Source: Clostridiales bacterium | GTDB taxonomy: Bacteria > Bacillota > Clostridia > Christensenellales > Aristaeellaceae | Length of the DNA stretch: 64,000 bases | NCBI GenBank assembly: GCA_016930575.1 | Contig: JAFGGL010000003.1 | Span: 1-64,000, forward strand | Reading direction: 5' to 3' | In this document: piece after piece, positions 52,694 through 60,743 of the stretch | How positions within the stretch are numbered: position 1 is the stretch's first letter | Layout of the letters: each line of letters opens with the position of its first letter | The notes under the pieces: generated by a model | What the model saw: the letters and a program-made list of their open reading frames with translations, nothing else | Databases searched by the model: none | Told to the model about the DNA's origin: nothing | Made by a program: the position numbers and the translations under genes

Positions 52694-54541
52694 ATGATTT
52701 TAGACGGAAAATTATGGATCGGCACGGCGGAGCATGAGCCCGTCTGCCTCGAACCGAAGATGGCCAACCGCCACGGGCTGATCGCGGGAGCGACCGGCAC
52801 GGGCAAGACCGTCACGCTCAAGGTGATGGCGGAAGGCTTTTCCGCCATGGGCGTGCCCGTATTCCTGTCAGACATCAAGGGCGACCTCTCCGGCATGATC
52901 CGCCCCGGGGAGAACACGGACGCCCTCGCCTCGCGGCTGATCGCCACGGGCGTTGACCGCTTCTCCTTTGAAGCCTTCCCCGCGGAATTCTGGGATGTGT
53001 ACGGCGAGCAGGGGCATCCCGTGCGCACCACGGTCAGCGAGATGGGGCCGCTGCTGCTTGCGCGGCTTTTAAGCCTGAACGAGACGCAGGCGGGAGTGCT
53101 TTCTATCCTGTTCCGCATCGCGGACGACGAGAATATGCTGCTTTTGGATCTCAAGGATCTCAAGGCCATGCTCGTGTACGCGGGGGAGAACGCGGAACGC
53201 TACACGCTTAACTATGGCAACATAGCCAAGGCCACCGTCGGCGCCATCCAACGCGCCGTGGCCGTGCTGGAAGACCAGGGCGGGGATCGGTTCTTCGGCG
53301 AACCGGCGCTTGAGATCACCGACTGGCTGCGCCAGGACGAGGAAGGCCGCGGTGTCATCAACATCCTGGCCTGCGACAAGCTGTTCCGCAATCCCCTGAT
53401 GTATTCCACCTTCCTTTTATGGATGCTCTCCGAGCTTTACGAGACCCTGCCCGAGCAGGGCGACCAGGACAAACCGCGCATCGTGTTCTTCTTTGACGAG
53501 GCGCATCTGCTGTTTAACAACTGCCCCAAAGTGCTGCTTGACAAGATCGAGCAGATCGTGCGCCTGATCCGCTCCAAGGGCGTGGGCGTATACTTCGTCA
53601 CCCACAATCCCGTGGACGTGCCCATGAACGTGCTGGGTCAGCTCGGCAACCGCGTGCAGCACGCCATGCGCGCCTTTACGCCCGTCGATCTGAAAGGCGT
53701 GAAGGTCGCCGCCGAGACCTTCCGGCAGAACCCGGCGCTGGATACCGAGGAGGTCATCACGAAGCTCTCTACCGGCGAAGCGCTACTCTCGTTCCTGGAT
53801 GAAAAGGGCGCGCCGGCGGTGGTCGCCCGCGCGCTGATTCTGCCGCCGCAAAGCGCCATGGGCACCATCGGCGACGATCTGCGCAGGACCTTTATCGATA
53901 CCGGCGCGTTCGCCGGCGTGTACGATACGCCCGTAGACCGCAACAGCGCCTACGAGTACCTGGCCGCCTCCATGAACCTCGGGCGGCAGGCCGCGCCCGC
54001 GCCCGTTCCAACGGAGCCGATGCCTGCGTTCGTCGCCGCACCCGTGCCCGCGCAGGCGCAGCAAAAGGCGCCGCAGGCGCCCGCCTTTATGGTGTACGAT
54101 CCCGCGACAGGCGGCTATCAGGCCAAGGAGATTCCGTCGATGACGGCCGTGCAGGAAACCGAGCCCGAACCCGCACCGCAACTGGTGCAGAGCACACAGC
54201 AGAGCGTGCTGATGCTGGATACGGCGACGGGGCAGTACGTGCGCAGGGAGATGACGCTGGTGCTCGATCCCGCCACGGGGCGATACGCGCCCGTGATGAG
54301 CGAGGAGGAGAAGAAAGCCGCGGCCCAGGCGCAGAAAGACAGGCTCAAGGAGCAAAGGGAACAGGAAAAAGTCGCGCGCCGCGAGCATATGGACGAACTG
54401 CGCGAGGAGCGCGCCGAGCGCGCCCGCCGCAACGACAGCGTGCTGGGCCGCGTGAAAAACACCGCCATCTCTACCGCCACGCGCACCGTGGTCAGCCAGA
54501 TGACGCGTGGCATCCTTGGCGGGTTGATTGGCAAGAAGTAA
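52694..54541 (+). CDS. DUF853/HerA-like P-loop ATPase with C-terminal repeats
   Basis: A 615-residue protein of the DUF853 (YjgR) family related to HerA/FtsK ATPases: Walker A GATGTGKT (residues ~33-40) and Walker B IVFFFDEAHLLF. After ~420 residues comes a Pro/Ala-Gln linker and three short repeats: YDPATGGYQ, LDTATGQYV and LDPATGRYA. A charged coiled-coil-like stretch (EEEKKAAAQAQKDRLKEQRE) and a Gly-rich tail end it. Family function is uncertain; DNA or protein translocation is proposed. The stop codon sits on the edge of a structured repeat. Confidence 0.88.
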   Translation: MILDGKLWIGTAEHEPVCLEPKMANRHGLIAGATGTGKTVTLKVMAEGFSAMGVPVFLSDIKGDLSGMIRPGENTDALASRLIATGVDRFSFEAFPAEFWDVYGEQGHPVRTTVSEMGPLLLARLLSLNETQAGVLSILFRIADDENMLLLDLKDLKAMLVYAGENAERYTLNYGNIAKATVGAIQRAVAVLEDQGGDRFFGEPALEITDWLRQDEEGRGVINILACDKLFRNPLMYSTFLLWMLSELYETLPEQGDQDKPRIVFFFDEAHLLFNNCPKVLLDKIEQIVRLIRSKGVGVYFVTHNPVDVPMNVLGQLGNRVQHAMRAFTPVDLKGVKVAAETFRQNPALDTEEVITKLSTGEALLSFLDEKGAPAVVARALILPPQSAMGTIGDDLRRTFIDTGAFAGVYDTPVDRNSAYEYLAASMNLGRQAAPAPVPTEPMPAFVAAPVPAQAQQKAPQAPAFMVYDPATGGYQAKEIPSMTAVQETEPEPAPQLVQSTQQSVLMLDTATGQYVRREMTLVLDPATGRYAPVMSEEEKKAAAQAQKDRLKEQREQEKVARREHMDELREERAERARRNDSVLGRVKNTAISTATRTVVSQMTRGILGGLIGKK

Positions 54542-54709
54542 TTTCATGCGAACCCAAACCTTTCATATGGGGGATTTGCGTCGTTTTTTGCCCGCGCTCC
54601 GCGTCACAAATACTCGACATAGCGCTGCTATGCCTTCGTATTCGTTCCTTGATCGCGAATAAAATACTCGCAAATCGCTCCACGTCAAGGATTTGGATTC
54701 GCATGAAAT
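54541..54709 (+). repeat. Structured ~170-nt 3' element, copy 1 (partner at 63035-63207)
   Basis: Outer arms ATTTCATGCGAACCCAAA and TTTGGATTCGCATGAAAT pair, as do GATTTGCG / CGCAAATC inside. Conserved unpaired-looking segments TGCGTCGTTTTTTG and AAAATACTCGC, and a CATAGC / GCTATG hairpin, reappear at 63 kb with altered but still pairing helices. It starts at the last base of the DUF853 stop codon, so it would form the 3' end of that mRNA. Confidence 0.65.
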
Positions 54710-54745
54710 ACTCTTGGCTTTTGCAAAAACGGAGGAGGATAACGC

Positions 54746-55627
54746 TTGCCACGCTATCAATACAAATACCGCAGGCCGCAGCGCCGCAAAACGCGGATGG
54801 GGCGCGTGCTGCTGCTCATCCTTGTTTTGCTGCTGATCGGCTATCCGTTTTTCGAGGCGTTTCACCTGAACGTGCAGGAGCACACCACGGAGCTCAAAGG
54901 CCTGCCTTCGACGCTTCGCAACCTGAAAATCGTGTATCTTACCGACATCCATCAAAACCTGTGGAACAGTCAAAACCGCACCGATGGGGTCATCAAGGCC
55001 GTCAACAGCCTGGGCGCCGATCTGGTGCTGCTTGGCGGCGATTACGCCGACGACGCCGGCAGCGCCATCGCGTTTTTCGAGAGCTTGCCGCTGATCCAGG
55101 CGCGGCTTGGCGCTTTCGGCGTGCTGGGAAATAACGACCGCAACGAATCGACGACCGATTTGAAAAACTTGATCCAGGCCATGAAGGACGCGGGCGTCAC
55201 CCCGCTGATCAATGAGGTCGCTTCCATCAAAGTGGGGCAGGCCACCCTGTACATCGCGGGCATCGACGATCTGGAAACGGGCGATCCGGATGTTGAGGGC
55301 GTTGCGGCGCAGGTGAGCGCGGATGACTTCGTCATCCTCCTGGGACACAACCCCGACCTGCTGACCGACGCGGTGAAGGCTGTGGACAAGGACGGAAAGA
55401 CTCACTGGTTCGATTTGGCGCTGTTCGGGCATACCCACGGCGGGCAGATCACGCTGTTCGGTAAGCCCCTGCTCGCGGCCTTCAGCCCCGACACCTCCTC
55501 GCGCTACCTCTCCGGCTGGATCATCGAAAACCGCGCGGAGATACTCGTTTCGAATGGTGTCGGCACAACGATCGTTCCGATGCGGTTATTTGCGCCTGCG
55601 CAAATACACCTCATCAGGTTACGTTAG
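54746..55627 (+). CDS. Membrane-anchored metallophosphoesterase
   Basis: A 293-residue calcineurin-like phosphoesterase. A basic N-terminus and one membrane helix (~residues 19-38) are followed by metal motifs YLTDIHQNLW (D-x-H), LLGGDYADD (GD), GNNDRNE (GNND), GHNPDL and GHTHGG. This is the YkuE-type class that may act on lipid-linked or cyclic substrates. TTG start after GGAGGAGG. Its TAG stop is the first triplet of a dispersed repeat. Confidence 0.9.
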   Translation: MPRYQYKYRRPQRRKTRMGRVLLLILVLLLIGYPFFEAFHLNVQEHTTELKGLPSTLRNLKIVYLTDIHQNLWNSQNRTDGVIKAVNSLGADLVLLGGDYADDAGSAIAFFESLPLIQARLGAFGVLGNNDRNESTTDLKNLIQAMKDAGVTPLINEVASIKVGQATLYIAGIDDLETGDPDVEGVAAQVSADDFVILLGHNPDLLTDAVKAVDKDGKTHWFDLALFGHTHGGQITLFGKPLLAAFSPDTSSRYLSGWIIENRAEILVSNGVGTTIVPMRLFAPAQIHLIRLR

Positions 55628-55718
55628 GACGATAGGGATTTCATCCCTATAATCCTGTTCAGGGGCAGTGCCCCTGAACCCCATAGAAAAGCCGCGCATT
55701 GCGCGGTTTTTATAATTC
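55625..55718 (+). repeat. Composite palindromic repeat, left copy
   Basis: Modules in order: TAGGACGATAGGGATTTCATCCCTAT, TTCAGGGGCAGTGCCCCTGAA and GCCGCGCATTGCGCGG followed by TTTTTAT (terminator-like). The same three modules occur in inverted orientation at 57271-57354, on the other side of the ArsR/permease cassette. Confidence 0.8.
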
Positions 55719-55799
55719 TTCCATGTGGTTTTCTTTTGCTTTCTTTTCTTTTTCTAGAAGAAAAGAATAGGCGTCTTTATCATCGATTGAAAATATATA

Positions 55800-55857
55800 A
55801 TTAAGTATTGACTTATAAAGATAAGTAAGATATAATATAATTCAGTAAATACTTAAT
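55800..55857 (+). promoter_or_regulatory. Promoter and inverted-repeat operator of the ArsR operon
   Basis: TTGACT (55808-55813), 17-bp spacer, TATAAT (55831-55836). ATTAAGTATT (55800-55809) and AATACTTAAT (55848-55857) are perfect inverted repeats bracketing the promoter, suiting a dimeric repressor such as the ArsR protein encoded next. The region is far more AT-rich than its surroundings. Confidence 0.8.
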
Positions 55858-55878
55858 CATAAAATCCGGGAGGGCATC

Positions 55879-56235
55879 ATGGATAAGCTGATATTGCGGT
55901 TCAAGGCATTGGGCGACGAGACAAGGTTCAAAGTATTCCTGCTGCTTGCGGACCAGCAGATATGCGTCGGCGGGCTGGCGAGGATATTGGATATATCGGA
56001 ATCGGCCGTATCGCAGCACATCAAAGTACTCAGGAGCGCCGATTTGATCAAAGGCGAAAAGGTCGGCTATTTCGTTCACTACAAGGTGCAGACGAACGTT
56101 CTTGCAGAAATCAAAGGCATCATCGAACAACTGGCAAACGGCGTAGAATTGAAAGAACAGAAAGCAAGACTGGGCATCGACAGTGCGACGTGCGAAAGGC
56201 AATGCAAAAAGCGCGGCGCGGATTGCGGGGCATAA
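55879..56235 (+). CDS. ArsR-family transcriptional regulator
   Basis: A 118-residue winged-helix repressor: LILRFKALGDETRFKVFLLL at the start, then the recognition helix ISESAVSQHIKVLRSADLI. The C-terminus ends CERQCKKRGADC, so three closely spaced cysteines could sense metal(loid) or thiol ligands. It heads an operon with two half-permeases and probably represses it through the AT-rich inverted repeat upstream. GGGAGGGC before the ATG. Confidence 0.9.
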   Translation: MDKLILRFKALGDETRFKVFLLLADQQICVGGLARILDISESAVSQHIKVLRSADLIKGEKVGYFVHYKVQTNVLAEIKGIIEQLANGVELKEQKARLGIDSATCERQCKKRGADCGA

Positions 56236-56236
56236 T

Positions 56237-56719
56237 ATGCTGTATCTCTATTTGCTGGCCGGAGGCGCCCTAGCCGCATCCCTGCTCAAGGACCGGAACA
56301 AAACGAAAAAGGCGCTGCAAGCCGCATGGAAGATGTTCATCAAGATGCTGCCGATGATCCTGGGTATCGTCGCGGCGGTTTCCCTGTTATTGTACGTTTT
56401 GCCGGATAATGTCATCGCGGAATATCTGGGAGCGGAAAACAGCCTTGCTGGAATTGGCTTCGCTTTGATCATAGGGTCGGTTTCATTATTGCCCGGGTTT
56501 ATCACCTTCCCGCTCAGCGGACTGCTGCTGCGGCAGGGGGTAAGCTACACGGTTTTGGCCGCGTTCACCACCACGCTGATGATGGTCGGAATCATCACCT
56601 TTCCCATGGAGCGTAGGTTCTTTGGTACAAAGCTGTCGGTTTATAGAAATATCGCCGGATTTGTTATCGCGCTGCTTGTTTCCCTGTGTATCGGGCTGGT
56701 TTACGGAGAGGTGTTTTGA
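56237..56719 (+). CDS. Permease half-subunit 1 (DUF318/ArsP-like)
   Basis: A 160-residue protein with about four helices. LLPGFITFPLSGLLLRQG resembles the core repeat of DUF318/ArsP permeases. Full permeases are about twice this length with two such repeats. The second half is encoded next, overlapping by one base (TGATG), so the two may form one heterodimeric transporter. The start at 56237 avoids overlap with the ArsR gene. Confidence 0.8.
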   Translation: MLYLYLLAGGALAASLLKDRNKTKKALQAAWKMFIKMLPMILGIVAAVSLLLYVLPDNVIAEYLGAENSLAGIGFALIIGSVSLLPGFITFPLSGLLLRQGVSYTVLAAFTTTLMMVGIITFPMERRFFGTKLSVYRNIAGFVIALLVSLCIGLVYGEVF

Positions 56720-57243
56720 TGGAGCAGAAAAAGAAAAAGCCCGTCGTGCTGTATGTTTTTCTGGGGCTGTATCTGCTGTTTGTCGCTGTGTCCTTTATCA
56801 TCAATTTTGAGCCGGGGAAAACTATATTCGATCATTTCACCCTGTTCGTCGTCGATATGTTTAAACTATTCCCGGCTGCGTTTATTCTGGTCGGACTGTT
56901 TATGGTTTGGGTGGACCGCGGCGTGGTGGAGCGGTATTTCGGGGAGTATTCGGGGTTTAGAGGACACCTGCTGGCGATTCTTCTGGCCTGCACCACACTC
57001 TACCCCTTTGTCGTCGTATTGCCGATGGCGAGCGACTTGTACAAGAAAGGAGCAAAGCTGGAAATCGTGCTCACGTATCTGGGAGCCAGCGCGATATGCA
57101 GAATACCGATGACGATATTTGAGGCGACATTCCTTGGCATTCCGTTTACGATCATCAGATATGCGGTGTCCCTGCCGCTGATCATCGTCAGTTCGATCGT
57201 CATCGGTAAATTAATGAAAAAGAAGCAAGCTAAAATGGGATAA
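56719..57243 (+). CDS. Permease half-subunit 2 (DUF318/ArsP-like)
   Basis: A 174-residue protein with about five helices. TTLYPFVVVLPMASDLYKKG and GASAICRIPMTIFEATFLG mirror the repeats of subunit 1. It starts at the ATG overlapping the previous stop. ArsR linkage suggests export of a metalloid, metal or organoarsenical, but the cargo is inferred. The operon ends before an inverted composite repeat. Confidence 0.8.
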   Translation: MEQKKKKPVVLYVFLGLYLLFVAVSFIINFEPGKTIFDHFTLFVVDMFKLFPAAFILVGLFMVWVDRGVVERYFGEYSGFRGHLLAILLACTTLYPFVVVLPMASDLYKKGAKLEIVLTYLGASAICRIPMTIFEATFLGIPFTIIRYAVSLPLIIVSSIVIGKLMKKKQAKMG

Positions 57244-57270
57244 ACAAACCGCGCTCCATTAAAATCAAAT

Positions 57271-57354
57271 ACCGCGCAATGCGCGGCATTTGATGCGGGG
57301 ATCAGGGGCACTGCCCCTGATCAGGGTTATAGGGATGAAATCCCTATCGTCCTA
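57271..57354 (-). repeat. Composite palindromic repeat, right (inverted) copy
   Basis: Read leftward from the pyk stop codon: TAGGACGATAGGGATTTCATCCCTAT, TGATCAGGGGCAGTGCCCCTGATCA and GCCGCGCATTGCGCGGT. This is the inverted counterpart of 55625-55718, identical over the first 29 bases and similar after that. Confidence 0.8.
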
Positions 57355-59106
57355 ATTCGTTTGATTACAACTAACGACGCCCCGTTCCGCGTCAAGCGTC
57401 ACCACCACGCCGGACTTGAGAATCTTCGTGGCGTTCTTCGCGCCGATGACGACGGGCAGGTCGAGGCTCATGGCGGCGATAGCGCCGTGGCCGTTTGGAT
57501 CGTCGTCCTCCAGCACCAGCCCGGAAGCCTTGCGGATCTGCGGCAGCAGGGCGTTTGTGGTCTGGCGGATCACCAGGATGTCGCCGTCCCGGAAGGTATC
57601 CAGGGCGTCCTGCTCGCCTTGGCACACGCACAGCTGCGCACAGACGCTGGAACGGCTGATGCCGCTGCCCGTTACCAGGATATGCCCCACCACGTGCACC
57701 TTCATCAAATTCGTGGTCCCGCTGACGCCAAGGGGCACGCCCGCGGTCATCACCACCACCTCGCCGTCGTGCAGCAGCCCGGCTTTCTCGCCGGCCTCCA
57801 CGGCGCGTTCGAACAGCTCGTCGGTATTGTAGGCCTCTTCCATCGTCAAGGGTATCACGCCCCAGCTCATGTTGAGCTGGCGGCGGGTGCCTTCGTCCGT
57901 CGCGCAGCAGATGATGGGGCAGCTCGGGCGGTATTTGGAGATCATGCGCGCGGTGTGGCCGGACTTGGTCACGGCGATGATCGCCGCCGCGCCCAAATCG
58001 TGCGCGCTGGTGACCGCGGAATGGCTGATGGCGTTGGTGACGTCCGGGATGCGCCTGCCTTCACGCTCGGAAAAGCGCTTGACATAATCGATGTCACTTT
58101 CGGTGCGCGCGGCGATGCGCACCATGGTCTTGACCGCCTCCACGGGGTATTTACCCGCGGCGGTCTCGCCCGAGAGCATGATGGCGGAGGTGCCGTCGTA
58201 GATCGCGTTGGCGACGTCGGTCGCCTCGGCGCGGGTGGGGCGCGGGTTGTGCATCATGCTGTCGAGCATCTGTGTGGCGGTGATCACGGGCCGGCCGGAG
58301 GAATACCCCTTGCGGATCAGCCGCTTCTGGATCACGGGCACGTCCTCCAGCGGAATCTCCACGCCCAAATCGCCGCGGGCGATCATGATGCCGTCGGATA
58401 CGCGCAGGATCCCGTCGATATTGTCCACGCCCTGGCGGTTCTCGATCTTGGCGATGATCTTGGGATCCTCGCCGTCCTCGCGCCCGAGCAGCTTGCGGAT
58501 CTCCAGGATATCTTCGGCGCAGCGCGTGAACGACGCGGCGATGAAATCGATGTGGTTTTGCAGCCCGAAGCGGATGTCCAGAACATCCTGCTTTCTCAAA
58601 AACGGGATGTTTAAAGGCGTGCCCGGCACGTTCACGCTCTTGTGGTCCGAGATCACGCCGGCGTTTTCCACGCGGCAGAGGATATCCCCGTCCTCGATTT
58701 TGGTCACGGTCATGGCGATCAGCCCGTCGTCCAAAAGCACGGCGTCGCCCACGCGCAGGTCCTGCGCCAGGGAAGGCCAGGTAACGGACACCTGCTGCGC
58801 CGTGCCCGGCACGGATTTCGCGCACAAACGAAAAAGCTGCCCCTTTTTCAGCGCAACTTCCCCGGTTTCGAAGGCTCCCACACGGACCTCCGGGCCCTTG
58901 GTATCCAGCATGATTGCGACGGGTAGATCCAGCTCCTCGCGCAGCCGCCTCACCCGTTCCATCGTCGCCCCGTGGGACTGGTGCGTGCCGTGGGAGAAGT
59001 TGAGCCGCGCGACGTGCATCCCCGCGCGCATCAATTCGCGCAGGGTATCGTCGTCGGCGGTCGACGGGCCGAGCGTGCAGATGATTTTCGTCTTGATAAA
59101 GGTCAT
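57352..59106 (-). CDS. pyk: Pyruvate kinase
   Basis: A 584-residue pyruvate kinase converting phosphoenolpyruvate and ADP to pyruvate and ATP. N-terminal KIICTLGPSTADD, the active-site IIAKIENRQGVDNID and the MIARGDLGVEIP loop are present. The last ~110 residues form the PEP-utiliser-type extra domain (GHGAIAAMSLDLPVVIGAKNATK) found in Bacillus-type enzymes. It is last in a leftward operon behind ogt, and its stop codon lies in a dispersed repeat. Confidence 0.97.
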   Translation of the reverse strand: MTFIKTKIICTLGPSTADDDTLRELMRAGMHVARLNFSHGTHQSHGATMERVRRLREELDLPVAIMLDTKGPEVRVGAFETGEVALKKGQLFRLCAKSVPGTAQQVSVTWPSLAQDLRVGDAVLLDDGLIAMTVTKIEDGDILCRVENAGVISDHKSVNVPGTPLNIPFLRKQDVLDIRFGLQNHIDFIAASFTRCAEDILEIRKLLGREDGEDPKIIAKIENRQGVDNIDGILRVSDGIMIARGDLGVEIPLEDVPVIQKRLIRKGYSSGRPVITATQMLDSMMHNPRPTRAEATDVANAIYDGTSAIMLSGETAAGKYPVEAVKTMVRIAARTESDIDYVKRFSEREGRRIPDVTNAISHSAVTSAHDLGAAAIIAVTKSGHTARMISKYRPSCPIICCATDEGTRRQLNMSWGVIPLTMEEAYNTDELFERAVEAGEKAGLLHDGEVVVMTAGVPLGVSGTTNLMKVHVVGHILVTGSGISRSSVCAQLCVCQGEQDALDTFRDGDILVIRQTTNALLPQIRKASGLVLEDDDPNGHGAIAAMSLDLPVVIGAKNATKILKSGVVVTLDAERGVVSCNQTN

Positions 59107-59133
59107 GCCGTTTCCTTTCGCCTGCCGGCGCGC

Positions 59134-59592
59134 CTATTTCGTTTCCAGTTTCAGCAGGAACTCCTTTATACGAAGGCCGCCGCCGTAGCCCACCAGCTTG
59201 CCGTTCGCGCCGATCACGCGGTGGCAGGGGATGAAGACGGGCAGCGGGTTACGGTTGTTCGCCATACCGACGGCGCGCGCCGCGTTCGGCTTGCCGAGCT
59301 GCCTTGCGATCTCGCCGTATGCGCGCGTTTCGCCGTAGGGGATAGCCTGCAGCGCGGCCCAGACCGCCTGTTGGAACGCCGTGCCCGAAGGCTGAAGCGG
59401 CACGGAAAAGGCTTTGCGCTTTCCGTCAAAATATTCGTTTAACTCCTGCGCCGCCTTGCGCAGCAGCGGCGTGGATTGCTTTCGCTCGCCGTCGTTTTCC
59501 CGCGCTTTCAGCCGCAGTTCCGTAAGCTTGCCATCGGCCTCGGCCAATGTCATATTGCCAAGCGGCGTTTCGATGGTCTGTACGGTCGTCAT
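59134..59592 (-). CDS. ogt: Methylated-DNA-protein-cysteine methyltransferase
   Basis: A 152-residue suicide DNA-repair enzyme that removes O6-alkyl groups from guanine. The acceptor Cys123 is in IPCHRVIG, and the helix-turn-helix ARAVGMANNRNP precedes it. ATG at 59592 with AGGAGG upstream; the longer frame belongs to the neighbouring gene's region. It is 2 bases after the Lgt-like gene and 27 bases before pyk. Confidence 0.95.
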   Translation of the reverse strand: MTTVQTIETPLGNMTLAEADGKLTELRLKARENDGERKQSTPLLRKAAQELNEYFDGKRKAFSVPLQPSGTAFQQAVWAALQAIPYGETRAYGEIARQLGKPNAARAVGMANNRNPLPVFIPCHRVIGANGKLVGYGGGLRIKEFLLKLETK

Positions 59593-59594
59593 AA

Positions 59595-60737
59595 TCAGGC
59601 CTCCTGCCGGGTCAGCGTATGGTAGAGCGAAAAGGGGCACAGGAACAGCACGGCGGCGCAGAGAGCCAGCAGCGCGTAATCGCGGAAGATATCGGCCGAA
59701 CCGTCCATGGAGAACTCCAGCATCACGCAGGCCGCAACGAGGAGCAGCGCGACCAGCCAGGTGAGGATCAGGCGCGGGTTCGCGCCCTTTGTCCTGAGGA
59801 AAAACGCGAGATACGCGCCCATCGCGGCCAGGATGACGATTCCCAATACGATATGGTCGGTCAGGTCCAGCACGTGGTTGATCGGCGAGATCATCATAAT
59901 GAGCACGACCGCCATGATCGGCAGCATCGCCCACGCGGCGGTCACAGCGTCGCGCGCCCCGCGCGTTTTGCTAAAGCGGCGGCAGAAAATCCCCAGCACG
60001 ATCAATATGGACAACAGCCCCAGCACCTGCTGGATGCGGATGAACGAGATCACCAGATGCCCGTCGTCGCGCATGCTTTCAAACAGCATCTGCCCCGCGC
60101 CGTATAGCGTGAAAAACAGCATCGCTAGATCACCGTCGCGGCGGTTCCTGTTCCGCCGGAACAATACCATCGCGCCCAGTATCAGCAGCGCGAACACCGC
60201 CTCGTAGCGGAACACCGCCAGGCGGTGCAGCTCCATCGCGCCCATTTTCTCGGTGACGAACAGGATCGGCAGGCTCTGCGCCACCGCGCCTACGTCCACC
60301 TGTCGGCCGACGCCCAGCACTTCCGTGAATCCTTCGGCAAGCCGCATCCCGATGATCAGCACGCCAAGCGGCAGGATGACGGCGTCCAGAAACGACCGGA
60401 CATTGAGCTTTTTGAGTTTCGCGGCGATCAGCGCGGCGAGCACCAGGCCCATCAGCATCCCTGCCATGGAGTAGCCGCCGTCCCAGAAGTACAGCATCTT
60501 TACAGGCTGTTCGATCGTGTGGAAAAAATAGGTATAGTTCGCCACGCAGAACGCGGCGCGTGAAAACAGGATACCCAGCGGGATGCCCAGGACGCCGTAG
60601 AGCACCACGGCCTCGGCGATGAACTGCGTTTTGCGGTACTGGAAAAACAGGATTCCCAGATAGCACAGCGCGCTCAAGCCTACGGTTAGCCCGTAAAACG
60701 ATCCGGTGACGCCCAGCACATTGAATGTCATACGCAC
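59595..60737 (-). CDS. Divergent Lgt-like membrane protein
   Basis: A 380-residue polytopic protein. The first ~260 residues resemble prolipoprotein diacylglyceryl transferase: GILFSRAAFCVANYTYFF, WDGGYSMAGMLMG and GAGQMLFESMRDDGHL. The His of the canonical H-G-G motif reads Asp-Gly-Gly, and the GxGR Arg is Gln, so key residues are changed. Four extra helices follow at the C-terminus. It may be an inactive or re-purposed Lgt paralogue. Confidence 0.72.
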   Translation of the reverse strand: MRMTFNVLGVTGSFYGLTVGLSALCYLGILFFQYRKTQFIAEAVVLYGVLGIPLGILFSRAAFCVANYTYFFHTIEQPVKMLYFWDGGYSMAGMLMGLVLAALIAAKLKKLNVRSFLDAVILPLGVLIIGMRLAEGFTEVLGVGRQVDVGAVAQSLPILFVTEKMGAMELHRLAVFRYEAVFALLILGAMVLFRRNRNRRDGDLAMLFFTLYGAGQMLFESMRDDGHLVISFIRIQQVLGLLSILIVLGIFCRRFSKTRGARDAVTAAWAMLPIMAVVLIMMISPINHVLDLTDHIVLGIVILAAMGAYLAFFLRTKGANPRLILTWLVALLLVAACVMLEFSMDGSADIFRDYALLALCAAVLFLCPFSLYHTLTRQEA

Positions 60738-60743
60738 ACCCCG

